From Polyangium sp. y55x31 (GTDB lineage: Bacteria > Myxococcota_A > Polyangia > Polyangiales > Polyangiaceae), in NCBI RefSeq assembly GCF_029946505.1, contig NZ_JARZHG010000030.1, forward strand, positions 62,001 through 126,000: DNA of 64,000 bases, given 5' to 3'. The notes under the pieces are model-generated. The model did not search any database and had not been told where the DNA came from. It saw only the letters and a list, made by a program, of their open reading frames with translations. Shown here piece after piece: positions 17,224-25,926 of this stretch. Position numbers and translations under genes: made by a program. Numbering within the stretch: the stretch's first letter is position 1; every line of letters begins with the position of its first letter.

Positions 17224-18180
17224 TCACGCGCCGATGAGCAGCGCGGCTTGAAGCAGCATCAGGTACACGATCGAGATCGCGAAGAGCCTGCGCGCCCATC
17301 GGGTCCCGAGCACCGTCGGGCGGAGCCCCCACGCGCCGAAGCCGAGGAAGCCGAGGCCGAGCAGCGCGGCCGAGGCGAGATACACGGGACCGGCGACGCC
17401 GAGCGGGACGAGCAGGAGCGAGACCAGCACGAGCGCCACGAGGTAACCGACGATGTGGTGCCGCGTGTGGCGATCCCCGCGCTCGATCGGGAGCACCTTC
17501 AGGCCCGCGCGCTGGTAGTCGCGGCTGCGGAACATGGAGATGGCCAGGAAATGCGGCACCTGCCACAGGAACAGGATGCCGAAGAGCGCCGCGCCGGGGC
17601 CGTCGATGCGATCGGTCACCGTCGTCCAGCCGAGCAGCGGCGGGATCGCCCCGGGCACCGAGCCGATGAGCAGCGCCAGCGTCGTCTTTCGCTTCAGCGG
17701 CGTGTAGACGAGCACGTACGAGAACAACGCGAACGCCGCGAGCAGCGTCGTCGTCGTGTTCACCACGAGCCCGAACAAGACGAGCGAGAGCGCGGAGATC
17801 GCGAGGCCGAACCAGAGCGCGAGCTTCGGCGAGATCCGACCCGCGGGCAGCGGTCGGTTCTTCGTCCGGGCCATGAACCCGTCCGTATCGCGCTCCAGGT
17901 ACATGTTCAGCGTGTTCGCGCCGCCGACGACGAGCACCGTCGCGAGGAGCGAGAGCATGACGACGCCCGGAGACACCCCGGCCAGGCCTTGCTCGTGCGC
18001 GTACCGGTTCGCGACCCACGCTCCGCCAAGCATCGTCGCGACCACGATGACCGTGACGCGAGGCTTCGTCAGCGCGATCAGATCTCGCGCCACGGCCCCA
18101 TACGAACGCTCGTGCTGCTCGTAGCCGGAATTTCGACGGTTCACGTGCACGTCGCCGAGCGGCTCCGCGGGGATCGTCAT
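17224..18180 (-). CDS. ctaB: Protoheme IX farnesyltransferase (heme O synthase)
   Basis: 318 residues, ATG start at 18180. It belongs to the UbiA prenyltransferase superfamily and converts heme B to heme O by adding a farnesyl group, for insertion into cytochrome c oxidase. The first Asp-rich motif NMYLERDTD (92-100) followed by ARTKNRPLP is diagnostic of CtaB/CyoE, and LTKPRVT (37-43) begins the first helix. About eight to nine transmembrane helices follow, and the second motif region (FRSRDYQRAGLKVLP) is present. It heads the ctaB - DUF420 - sco operon. Confidence 0.96.
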   Translation of the reverse strand: MTIPAEPLGDVHVNRRNSGYEQHERSYGAVARDLIALTKPRVTVIVVATMLGGAWVANRYAHEQGLAGVSPGVVMLSLLATVLVVGGANTLNMYLERDTDGFMARTKNRPLPAGRISPKLALWFGLAISALSLVLFGLVVNTTTTLLAAFALFSYVLVYTPLKRKTTLALLIGSVPGAIPPLLGWTTVTDRIDGPGAALFGILFLWQVPHFLAISMFRSRDYQRAGLKVLPIERGDRHTRHHIVGYLVALVLVSLLLVPLGVAGPVYLASAALLGLGFLGFGAWGLRPTVLGTRWARRLFAISIVYLMLLQAALLIGA

Positions 18181-18370
18181 GCGCGCACCTCGATAGCAGA
18201 TGCAGCACCCGGGGGCACGTGCGTGAGGCCAGGAAACACGGCAGGAGCAGCAGCGACCATACAGAACGACGTCATCAAGCGGGGGGAAGCTTTCCGGGTG
18301 GCGCTTGTCGCGGGAGGAAAGCCCAGCGCGATCGTGGGGTCAACTCGGGTTCGAGACAACGGGGTCGGGC

Positions 18371-19192
18371 CTACCAAAGTCCCTGGAGCTCGCCCTGATT
18401 TTCGGGCGGCTCCGGCTCGGTGCCGTCGAACGAGAAGGCGACCTCGAGCGTCTGCCCGTCGGTCACCGTCACCTCCTGCGTCTTCACACCGTACCGGGCG
18501 TGAAACGCCTCGAGCTTGTACTTCCCGGCCGGCACGCGATCGATTCTGAACGCTCCATCCGCGCCGCTCACCGCGAAGAACGGATGATCGGTGACCACGA
18601 CGAAGCTCCGCATCCACGGGTGGATGTCGCATCCGAATCGTACGATGCCGGAGGGAGGCAAGCGCTTCGCGATCGGCGGCGATCCCATCGCCGTCGCCTC
18701 GTTGAAGACCGTCTCCGCGCCCAGGTACGTGTGCACGTTGTGCAGCGTCCGGTCGCTGTTCTTCACGGTGATCTCTTGCCCGCTGAGGACACCCTGGATC
18801 CGCGGCACGTACATGCAGTCGACCTGATCCACGGTCGCGGCCGGCGGCACCTCGTAGCGCCCGTCGAAGCTCTTCGGCGCGATGCGGACGAGCACGTCCT
18901 TCAGCTTGCCCCCCTGGACGATCACGGCGTCGTGGGCGAGCTGCTTGTCTTTGCAGACGTCGGTCGCCTGCGCGCGCTTCGCGGGCACCTTCATCTCGGG
19001 CGGTTGTCCCGTGAAGCGCACCTCGCCGCGCAGCGTCGCGCTGCCGAGCTTGCCCGCCGGGGCTGCGCTCGCCGCTGCGGACGCTCCGGACGAAGGCGAG
19101 CTCCCCGTCTCCTTCTTCGACTCGCAGCCCGCGGCGAAGGCGAAGAGCACGACGACCGAAGGGAGGATCCAGGCTGTTCGATGAGACGTCAT
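18371..19192 (-). CDS. Cupredoxin-like lipoprotein with carboxypeptidase regulatory-like tail
   Basis: 273 residues. The lipoprotein signal ends in FAAGC (Cys23), followed by a Ser/Ala spacer. The central domain carries a plausible type 1 copper site: His151 and/or His154 in RTLHNVHTY, and Cys188, His191 and Met194 in FGCDIHPWM. The last 80 residues (FAVSGADGAFRIDRVPAGKYKLEAF) are a carboxypeptidase regulatory-like beta domain. This architecture occurs in exported plastocyanin/azurin-like proteins associated with respiratory chains. It lies on the same strand 190 bp upstream of ctaB, so it may be an electron carrier or copper store for the oxidase. Its function is inferred. Confidence 0.8.
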   Translation of the reverse strand: MTSHRTAWILPSVVVLFAFAAGCESKKETGSSPSSGASAAASAAPAGKLGSATLRGEVRFTGQPPEMKVPAKRAQATDVCKDKQLAHDAVIVQGGKLKDVLVRIAPKSFDGRYEVPPAATVDQVDCMYVPRIQGVLSGQEITVKNSDRTLHNVHTYLGAETVFNEATAMGSPPIAKRLPPSGIVRFGCDIHPWMRSFVVVTDHPFFAVSGADGAFRIDRVPAGKYKLEAFHARYGVKTQEVTVTDGQTLEVAFSFDGTEPEPPENQGELQGLW

Positions 19193-19313
19193 GTTCGCGG
19201 GTGCGCCTCGGGAGGGCCCGATCGAGCGCTCCCCGCGTCCTAGTGAACGCTTCGCGGCACGTCAACGGAGCGCGCGGGTTCGTCCCGTCGGTTTCGCGAG
19301 AAAACCGAACCTC

Positions 19314-20420
19314 TCAGCCCGGCCGCGCGCCTTTCGCCTCGCCCGTCCCCGGGCCCTCGTCCGACGTCGAATCCGCGCGCGTGATCGCGGCCCAGAGCCC
19401 CCGATGATCCCGCGCCGCGAGCACCGTCGCGAGCGACGCGAGCACGAGCGCGAGCGCGCAGAGCGGCACGTCCGGCGCGCCCCGCGCCACGAGCAGGAGC
19501 GCGATCGCCCCCGAGAGCGCCGGCGTGAGCGTGCGCGTCGAGAGCGCCGCGATCGCGATCGCCGGCGCCGCGAAGGCGACGAACGTCGCGATCACGGGCG
19601 AAGCCAAAGGCTCGGGCCGCAAGACCAGGTTCTTCGCCGCGCGCGCAAGAAGGACGCTCACCGCGGCCGCCTCGTCCGACGTGCCCGCGAGCGCTTGCCG
19701 TGTGGCGAACAGCGCGACCGCCAGCGCCGCGAGCGTCGCCGGGCTCGTGAGCTTCTTCCCGCGCGACGCGACGAACCCCACGGCCACGGCCATCGCCGCG
19801 CCGTCGAGCAAGAGGCCCACCGTCGACACGCCACGCGCGATCCGCGCGAGCCCCTCCGGCGCGACCCCGTCACGCATCACGAGGAGCACCGCCGCGACCC
19901 GCGAGAGCCCGCCGAGCCCGAGCAGCCCCAGCATCACCGCCGTCGCCCGCGCGAACGGCGTCCGCATCGTGTCCCACGCCGCGAGGAGCGCGAGCACGCA
20001 CGCGACGCCCCCCACCAGCACGAGCGAGGCCTCCGGCACGCGCGACGCCGACGCCGACAGCGTCACGAGCACGACGAGCCCGCTCGCGAAGACGGCGCCG
20101 AACCGCACCACCGCCGGCAAACCTGCGCGCAGCGCGGACAGGCCGAGCGCCATGGCGCCCACGGTCGCGAGGATCAGGAAGAACTGCGACATCGCCGCGC
20201 CCGCGAGCTCCAGGTAGTCGCCCGCCCTGCCGAGCCCGACGGCGAGGCCTCGCACCGAGGGGCCGAACGCACGTCCGAGCAGCATCGCGAGCACCCCGAA
20301 CGCCGCGAGCGGCCGGACGAACCCGAGCACGCCGAAGCTCGTCGGCGGCTGCGAGCGCGGCGCGGGCGGGGCGGAACGGGGCGCTTCGGGTGCTTCGGTG
20401 CTTTCGCCTTCCGTGCTCAT
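19314..20420 (-). CDS. Polytopic membrane protein, function unknown
   Basis: 368 residues, ATG start at 20420. A Ser/Glu/Pro-rich N-terminal tail of about 28 residues is followed by some ten hydrophobic, Ala/Leu/Val-rich segments and a short polar C-terminus (STSDEGPGTGEAKG). I see no catalytic or transporter motif. Codon use and the hydrophobic pattern make this frame the coding one in a stretch where several frames are open. The YbjN-like gene is 43 bp upstream on the same strand. Confidence 0.65.
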   Translation of the reverse strand: MSTEGESTEAPEAPRSAPPAPRSQPPTSFGVLGFVRPLAAFGVLAMLLGRAFGPSVRGLAVGLGRAGDYLELAGAAMSQFFLILATVGAMALGLSALRAGLPAVVRFGAVFASGLVVLVTLSASASRVPEASLVLVGGVACVLALLAAWDTMRTPFARATAVMLGLLGLGGLSRVAAVLLVMRDGVAPEGLARIARGVSTVGLLLDGAAMAVAVGFVASRGKKLTSPATLAALAVALFATRQALAGTSDEAAAVSVLLARAAKNLVLRPEPLASPVIATFVAFAAPAIAIAALSTRTLTPALSGAIALLLVARGAPDVPLCALALVLASLATVLAARDHRGLWAAITRADSTSDEGPGTGEAKGARPG

Positions 20421-20463
20421 CGAGGTCGGGCTCGTCGCGAGCGGCTCCCTGCAAGGCGCAGGC

Positions 20464-20967
20464 TCACGCGTCGCTCCAGTCGCGGAGGTGGACCGTGTCG
20501 TCGAAGAACGCCGACGCCGCGGAGGCGTCGATCAGGTCCTGCATGCGATGCCCGCCGAACTCCTCGAAGATCCGGTCGTCGTACTCGTCGGCGATGACGG
20601 ACATGTCGCGCAGCGCGGCGAGGATTTCGTCCGGATCGAGCGTCTCGCCGCCGAGCAGCGTGTGCACGAGGACCACACAAGCGCCCTGCGGGACGTAGCC
20701 GAAGGCCCCGAACCGGAGGCGCGCGTTCATGCGCAGGAGCTTCATCGCGAGGTCGGGCGTCATCTCGACCCCACGGACGAGCTGAGCCACGAACCGCACC
20801 ACGGCGCGGTCGGGCTCCCACGGGATGATCTGGATGTAGATGTACGCCGTCCCCTGCCGGACCACGTAGAAGCGCGGCTCGACACGGACGAAAGCCGGCG
20901 AGTCCGCGAGCGTTTGCTCGATCCGCGCGATGCTCACGCGAGCGGCGGATGCAGCGTCCTTGGACAT
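20464..20967 (-). CDS. YbjN-like domain protein
   Basis: 167 residues, ATG start at 20967. The pattern of amphipathic helix, then strands (AYIYIQIIPWEPDRAVVRFVAQLV), then helix LAMKLLRMNARLRFGAFGYVPQGACVVLVHTLLG fits the YbjN/putative sensory transduction regulator fold, related to type III secretion chaperones. It ends with an acidic segment. No signal peptide is present, so it is cytoplasmic. The two downstream minus-strand genes do not reveal its partner. Confidence 0.7.
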   Translation of the reverse strand: MSKDAASAARVSIARIEQTLADSPAFVRVEPRFYVVRQGTAYIYIQIIPWEPDRAVVRFVAQLVRGVEMTPDLAMKLLRMNARLRFGAFGYVPQGACVVLVHTLLGGETLDPDEILAALRDMSVIADEYDDRIFEEFGGHRMQDLIDASAASAFFDDTVHLRDWSDA

Positions 20968-21047
20968 CGTGGGGCGATACTACCAGCTCGAAGGCGGGCC
21001 GTCTCGCGTTGTCCTAGACAAACCCGCCCACGCTTGCCGCGCCGCGC

Positions 21048-22844
21048 TCAGCGCGTGGGGACAGGAAGGAGCGGCGGTGGGCCGCGTCGCTCGTCGGAGG
21101 GCGTGAGCGTCGGCGCGCGTGGCGGACCGACCGGCGAGACGCCGCCGCCGCCGCCCTTCGGCGCGGGCAGGAGGTACGGATAGGCGTTGCGCGTGCTGCA
21201 CGCGTCCACCGGATCACGATGGAACTCCCAGTGCAGATAAACCTTGCCGTCGTGCGAGACGATCGCGTCGGGCGCCTTCCCGAACGGCGACGCGCGGCTC
21301 ATCGAGTTCAGCGCAACGACGTCGAAGGCCGTCATCCCGCTCGCCCTCGTCACGCCCATCCGCACGATCTTCCCCTCGTCCTTGCTCAGCACGATCTCGA
21401 GGTGCGTGACGAGGTTCTTGTTCAGCGTGTGCTCCTGCGGGAGGTTGTCGAGCGAAGCGAGGAACTCCTCGGCGAAGATCGGATGCAGGCGGTTGTGGAT
21501 CGTGTTCAGGTACGTCGCGAACGCGGACTGCGCGGCGTTCAGCGCCGTCTGGTTTCCGACCTTCACCGTCGGCTCGTAGTTCTCGATCGCCGCCTTGTAC
21601 TTGCCGAAGTTGTTCTTCTCCCACTTGCCGCGGTGCGCGCTGCGCCGCGCCGCGCCGTCGGCCGCGCGCTCGGCCTCGAGTTTTTCCCGACCGACCGAGG
21701 CCTCGAAGCCCGCGTGCGACAGGTTCAGGTTCGGCCCGCCCGCGATCCCGGGCGCGCCGAGGCCCACGGAGCCGACCTTCACCGGGCTCTGGTAAGGCGC
21801 CGGTTGCCGCTTCTTTCCGGCCTTGCGGCTCTTGCCGTCGCCGCCGGGGTTTGCCGGATCCATCGTGAACCCGCCTGCGCCCACGCCTGCGACGACCTCG
21901 GGTGACGCGGGGCCCGCGCCGCCGGGGCTCGGCGGCGGAGCTGCGGGCGTCTTCGGCGCGTTCGCGCCTCCACCGGTCGTTCCACCGGGCGCCATCGGCG
22001 GCGGCGACGCCTTCGCGATCGCGGCTGCAGGCGGCGCGGGTTTGGCCGTGTGGTGGTGCTCGGCGCTCTCGCTGTGATCCTTCGACTCGCCGGGCGCCTT
22101 GTTTGAGCCTGCTTTCTCCTCGCTCTCGGCGACCTTCTCGTGATCGTCGTTCCCCTCGCCAGACGTCGCGGGTTTCTTCATCGCGCCCGCGTTCGTCTCG
22201 GGGTGATCCTGATCGTGTGACCGCAGGCGCGCGACCGTCTCTTCCTTCACGGTGTTCGCCTGATCCGCGATGCGGCTCGCGTCGGGGTTGTCCTTCTGGT
22301 TCGGCTCGACGTGCTGACGCACGGCGATGCGGCGATCCGGCTGGATCGGCTTCGGCGGCTCCTGCTTCGCGACGTCCTCCGGAGGCGGCGGAGGAGGCGG
22401 CGGCGGAGGCGGTGGAGGCGGCGGCGCCACGGGCGGAGGCGGCGGCGGGACCACCTTCGGCTCCTCCTTGGGAGGATCGACCTTGGGCGGCTCGACCTTC
22501 GGCTCTTCCTTCTTCGTCTCCGGCGGAGGCGGCTTGATCTTGGGCGGCTTCGGCGGCTCCGGCACAGCGTCCGGATCCGGCTTCTCGTCGTCCTTCGTGT
22601 CGTCGGCCTTGTCCTCGGGCGGCTCGGCCTCCTGCGGCGAGGGCGTCGCGGGCGCATCGACGAGAACCTCGAACTCGGTGTCCTGCGGGCGCAACCCTTC
22701 GCGAACGGACTCGACGAGACTCCGGATCTGGGCGCGATCCTCGACGACCTGCGCGACCTCCACCGCACCATTGCCGCCCGCCATGTGGACGACGATGGCC
22801 GCAGAGATCCAGAGCAGCAGGGGGATTTGGGCTTCGCGCGACAT
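21048..22844 (-). CDS. TonB-like energy-transducer family protein with long proline-rich linker
   Basis: 598 residues from the ATG at 22844; an upstream in-frame ATG at 22901 adds residues with no clear role. A single N-terminal transmembrane segment (IPLLLWISAAIVVHMAGG, about residues 6-23) is followed by a periplasmic Pro/Glu/Lys linker with a run of about 15 prolines near residue 155. A low-complexity Gly/Pro/Ala region comes next. The C-terminal domain (about 440-565) is TonB_C-like (VTHLEIVLSKDEGKIVRMGV, then ALNSMSRASPFG and KVYLHWEF). Such proteins couple inner-membrane proton motive force to outer-membrane partners. No ExbB/ExbD genes lie beside it. Confidence 0.77.
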   Translation of the reverse strand: MSREAQIPLLLWISAAIVVHMAGGNGAVEVAQVVEDRAQIRSLVESVREGLRPQDTEFEVLVDAPATPSPQEAEPPEDKADDTKDDEKPDPDAVPEPPKPPKIKPPPPETKKEEPKVEPPKVDPPKEEPKVVPPPPPPVAPPPPPPPPPPPPPPPEDVAKQEPPKPIQPDRRIAVRQHVEPNQKDNPDASRIADQANTVKEETVARLRSHDQDHPETNAGAMKKPATSGEGNDDHEKVAESEEKAGSNKAPGESKDHSESAEHHHTAKPAPPAAAIAKASPPPMAPGGTTGGGANAPKTPAAPPPSPGGAGPASPEVVAGVGAGGFTMDPANPGGDGKSRKAGKKRQPAPYQSPVKVGSVGLGAPGIAGGPNLNLSHAGFEASVGREKLEAERAADGAARRSAHRGKWEKNNFGKYKAAIENYEPTVKVGNQTALNAAQSAFATYLNTIHNRLHPIFAEEFLASLDNLPQEHTLNKNLVTHLEIVLSKDEGKIVRMGVTRASGMTAFDVVALNSMSRASPFGKAPDAIVSHDGKVYLHWEFHRDPVDACSTRNAYPYLLPAPKGGGGGVSPVGPPRAPTLTPSDERRGPPPLLPVPTR

Positions 22845-23155
22845 GCCGGTTCGTGAGGCTCCCGGGGCGGAAGGGGCAGATCGTGGGAATGAACCCAGCA
22901 CCCACCCATTCGACGTGGCCGGGAGGCTTCACCCGGCGAACGACGAGTTACCCAGCGACGAAGTCCTGAGCGAAAGCTCACGACGGCCGCCGCTGAAAAT
23001 CGAAACTAGCATCCGTGTCCGAGCCCAGCAACGGCCGGGTTGGCCGAAACGGGCCGTTTCGGGCGGGATCTTCGGCGGAGAACGGGGCGCGTTCGTGAGC
23101 CTCGGCGCATGACGCGGGCGGAAACCAGCGAAGAACATCGTCCGCCCGCCCGTTT
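22845..23155 (-). other. Intergenic region upstream of the TonB-like gene
   Basis: A 311-bp gap. It contains a nearly perfect palindrome at 23044-23062 (two 9-bp arms, CCGAAACGG and CCGTTTCGG, around a single G) and a small GNRA-type hairpin (TGAGC arm, GAAA loop) at about 22968-22981. A weak promoter-like pair can be drawn on the minus strand, but it is not convincing. The palindrome could be an operator or part of the SDR-gene terminator. Confidence 0.45.
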
Positions 23156-24001
23156 TCAGACCTTCGTGATCGCGTCCCAGTGGTCGGCGATCTCCTGGGC
23201 CGTCCACACCGCGCCCTCGTCTTTGAACTTTCCCGCGCTTTGCACGACCTTGTAGGCGAAGACCTGCGAGCCCGTGACGGCGAGGACGTGCCCCGTCCGA
23301 TCCGCACAAAGATCGGAGCCCAGAAAGAGCGCCGCCGGCGCGATGTGCTCCGGCGTGAGCGACTCCATGCCCGCCTGGAACATCGGGAGATCCTCGGTCA
23401 TGCGCGTCTTCGCCACCGGCGCGAGCGCGTTCACCGTGATGCGATGTTTCTGCAGCTCGATCGCCGCGGTGCGCGTGAAGCCGTAAATGCCGGCCTTCGC
23501 GGCCGCGTAGTTCGATTGCCCGAAGTTGCCGACCATGCCCGAGACGCTCGTCGTATTGACGATGCGCCCGCCGCCGCCCTGCGCGATCATCTGCTTCGCC
23601 ACGGCCTGCGTGACCAGGAACGTGCCCTTGAGGTGCACGGCGATCACGCTGTCCCACTGCTCCTCGTCGAGCTTGAGCAGCGTCTTGTCCCGCAGGATGC
23701 CCGCGTTGTTCACGAGGACGTCGATGCGACCGAAGGCGTCGAGTGCGGTCTTCACGATGCCCGCCGCGCCCGCGGCTGTCGCCACCGTGTCGAAGTTCGC
23801 GACGGCGACGCCACCCTCGGCCGTGATCTCCTCCACGACCTTTCGCGCCATGGCGTCACTTCCGCCGGTTCCGTCGCGCGCGCCGCCGACGTCGTTGACG
23901 ACCACCTTTGCGCCCTCCCTGGCGAAGAGCAGCGCCTCTGCGCGGCCGATCCCGCCGCCAGCGCCCGTGATGATTGCCACCTTGCCGTCGAGCAGACCCA
24001 T
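23156..24001 (-). CDS. Short-chain dehydrogenase/reductase, 3-hydroxyacyl-CoA dehydrogenase type
   Basis: 281 residues. The ATG at 24001 has an excellent ribosome binding site (GGAGG, 6 nt away). It is a classical Rossmann-fold SDR: cofactor loop TGAGGGIG (12-19), NDVGG near 36-40, NNAG (98-101), catalytic Ser152, and Tyr165 with Lys169 in YAAAK. The insert after strand 2 (GGARDGTGGSDAMA) and the overall match are typical of the multifunctional-enzyme-type (HSD17B4-like) hydroxyacyl-CoA dehydrogenases, which oxidise (3R)-hydroxyacyl-CoA with NAD. The substrate is inferred. Confidence 0.88.
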   Translation of the reverse strand: MGLLDGKVAIITGAGGGIGRAEALLFAREGAKVVVNDVGGARDGTGGSDAMARKVVEEITAEGGVAVANFDTVATAAGAAGIVKTALDAFGRIDVLVNNAGILRDKTLLKLDEEQWDSVIAVHLKGTFLVTQAVAKQMIAQGGGGRIVNTTSVSGMVGNFGQSNYAAAKAGIYGFTRTAAIELQKHRITVNALAPVAKTRMTEDLPMFQAGMESLTPEHIAPAALFLGSDLCADRTGHVLAVTGSQVFAYKVVQSAGKFKDEGAVWTAQEIADHWDAITKV

Positions 24002-24087
24002 CCCATGCCTCCTTCACGCGTGCTTGTCGCGCGCGAACAATACCGCTTCTTGCCCTTCCCCCTAGGCCCGTGTAACGACGAGCCCGC

Positions 24088-24258
24088 GTGAGCTCGCTGC
24101 AGACGACAACGGAGCGGCCCCCCGAGGGCCTGGCCCGCGGAATCGTGGTCGCGCCCAAGTGGGCCGTCGCCGCGCTCGGCGCCGCCGTGGTGCTCGGCGC
24201 GATCATCTACCTCGTCGTGCGCGTCCGCCGCGCTCGAAAAAGCATGAGAGCGCCATGA
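24088..24258 (+). CDS. Small single-pass membrane protein
   Basis: 56 residues, too short for routine gene finding. GTG start; residues 1-24 are polar (Thr, Glu, Pro). A transmembrane helix at about 25-44 (WAVAALGAAVVLGAIIYLVV) ends in a strongly basic tail (RVRRARKSMRAP), giving an N-out/C-in prediction. It is transcribed with the flippase-like gene, whose start lies 13 bp downstream, and divergently from the SDR gene 86 bp away. Its codon bias matches neighbouring genes. The function is unknown, perhaps an accessory subunit. Confidence 0.55.
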   Translation: MSSLQTTTERPPEGLARGIVVAPKWAVAALGAAVVLGAIIYLVVRVRRARKSMRAP

Positions 24259-24271
24259 TCGGAGCGGTTTC

Positions 24272-25297
24272 TTGAACACGCTGGTCCGCCGCGTCGTGGC
24301 GGTGATGCTGCTCGGCGTCGTCCTCTACGGCGGCCTCGTCCTCTATCGCGACGCGAACCTCATCGCCGCGCGCCTCGCGACGTACGCCTGGTCCACGTTC
24401 GGGATCGCCTGCGCCCTCGCCTTCTCGAACTACCTCCTGCGCTTCCTCAAGTGGGAGTACTACCTCGCGCGGCTCGACATCCGCGGCGTGCCCAAGTTCG
24501 AGAGCCTGCTCGTGTTCTTGTCGGGCTTCGTCCTGACGGTGACGCCGGGCAAGGTCGGCGAGGTCTTCAAGTCGCTGATCCTGTTCCAGCTCCGAAAGAT
24601 TCCGATCGAGCGCACCGCGCCCATCGTCATCGCCGAGCGCGTGACGGATCTCATCGGCGTGATCGCGATCATCGCCCTCGGCAGCGCGAGCTTCCCCGGC
24701 GGCGCGATCTGGGCCGGCTTCGGCGCGGCCACCGTCGTCGCGCTGCTCGTCTTCGTCTCGGTCCCCGCCGTGAGCGGAGCCGTCGTGCGGCTCTTGCCCA
24801 AGCTCCCCGGGCCGCTCGGACGTGTGGGCGGCAAGCTCGCGCCGAAGATCGACGAGGCGCTCTCGGGCCTCCGCACGATCGTCTCGCCCGCGCAGCTCGT
24901 GTGGCCGACGTTGCTCTCGATCGGCGCGTGGTCGCTCGAAGGCGTGGGGCTCTGGGTGATCCTGCGCGGCTTCGGCGAGCAGGCGTCGATGCCGCTCACG
25001 ATGTTCTTCTACTCGACGGCGACGCTCGCGGGCGCGCTCGTGCCGGTCCCGGGCGGGCTCGGCGTGACGGAAAAACTCCTCGAAGAGCAGATGGCGCGGC
25101 TCGGCGGCGTGGAGGCGGCGACGTCGACGGCGGCCATGATCCTCGTGCGGTTTGCCACGTTGTGGTTTGCCGTCGCGGTCGGGTTCGCGGCGCTCGGGCT
25201 GCTCCGCGCCAAACACGGCGCGGCGGTGCTCGGCGGCGAAGCCACGCCGTCAGGGTCTTCCGATCAACGGAATCTCTTGACAGAACGCACGCCTTGA
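24272..25297 (+). CDS. Flippase-like / LPG-synthase transmembrane-domain protein (UPF0104)
   Basis: 341 residues. The TTG start at 24272 is supported by GGAGCGG at 24261-24267. Eight or so transmembrane helices carry the signatures of the lysylphosphatidylglycerol synthase transmembrane/flippase-like family: SNYLLRFLKWEYYL (about 50-63), FVLTVTPGKVGEVFKSL (about 87-103) and PVPGGLGVTEKLLEEQ (about 257-272). There is no soluble aminoacyl transferase domain, so it probably moves a lipid or isoprenoid-linked substrate across the membrane rather than making one. Confidence 0.82.
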   Translation: MNTLVRRVVAVMLLGVVLYGGLVLYRDANLIAARLATYAWSTFGIACALAFSNYLLRFLKWEYYLARLDIRGVPKFESLLVFLSGFVLTVTPGKVGEVFKSLILFQLRKIPIERTAPIVIAERVTDLIGVIAIIALGSASFPGGAIWAGFGAATVVALLVFVSVPAVSGAVVRLLPKLPGPLGRVGGKLAPKIDEALSGLRTIVSPAQLVWPTLLSIGAWSLEGVGLWVILRGFGEQASMPLTMFFYSTATLAGALVPVPGGLGVTEKLLEEQMARLGGVEAATSTAAMILVRFATLWFAVAVGFAALGLLRAKHGAAVLGGEATPSGSSDQRNLLTERTP

Positions 25298-25316
25298 CGG
25301 TCGGCTACGCGGAGAC

Positions 25317-25916
25317 ATGGCGACCATCGAACGAGGCATCGGGCTTGTACAGCGCGTCATCGCGGAGCTTTCGAAGCGTCCGGAGGGAGCGGGCGTGGTC
25401 GGCGCGAGCGCGGCCGCCCTCGACGCGCTCGAGTCCAAGCTGATGGTGGAGCTGCCGCCGAGCCTGCGGACGTTCCTCGCCTACGACTTCACCTTCGCGA
25501 GCTTCGGCAAGCGCTTCAAAGGCCGCCGCCGCTTCGGCGCCGATCCGCGCGCGCCGCAGCCGAAGATCACCTCGGTCCGCAAGCTCGCGGAAGCGATGGT
25601 CGAGCTCGGATGGACCGACTCGCGCATCCGCGGCAAGGTCGTGCGCCTGCCGAACAAACCGGGCCAGCCCTGGAACGCGCTCTACCTCGGCGAGGCGCGG
25701 CGCGACGGCGAGCTCGTGATCCTCGGCCTCGAGAACGACGAGACGAACGTGCGCGTCTTCCCGCGCTACACGGCGTTCGACCTCTACCTCGCCCACCAGC
25801 TCGGCGTGCTCAAGCTCAGTCGAAGCGCGATGCTCGACGATCTCGACTCGCACCTCGCGCACAACCCAGAGCTCCACTCGCGCGAAGAGGACGAGGACGA
25901 GAGCACGGACTACTGA
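25317..25916 (+). CDS. SMI1/KNR4-like domain protein
   Basis: 199 residues, ATG start at 25317 with GCGGAGAC upstream. The motif ALDALESKLMVELPPSLRTFLAYD (read here as positions about 37-60) matches the start of SMI1/KNR4 (SUKH) domains. A long Arg-rich loop, a central beta portion (WNALYLGEARRDGELVILGLE) and an acidic C-terminus follow. SUKH proteins are often immunity proteins against toxins, but no toxin gene lies next to this one. It starts 19 bp after the flippase-like gene and precedes the pseudouridine synthase by 10 bp, so the three are probably one operon. Confidence 0.55.
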   Translation: MATIERGIGLVQRVIAELSKRPEGAGVVGASAAALDALESKLMVELPPSLRTFLAYDFTFASFGKRFKGRRRFGADPRAPQPKITSVRKLAEAMVELGWTDSRIRGKVVRLPNKPGQPWNALYLGEARRDGELVILGLENDETNVRVFPRYTAFDLYLAHQLGVLKLSRSAMLDDLDSHLAHNPELHSREEDEDESTDY

Positions 25917-25926
25917 TTCGCGGTCC

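Noticed and set aside
25277-25305. TTGACA at the end of the flippase-like gene, before the SMI1/KNR4-like gene
   Set aside because: No acceptable -10 at 16-18 bp, and the genes look like one operon with a 19-bp gap.
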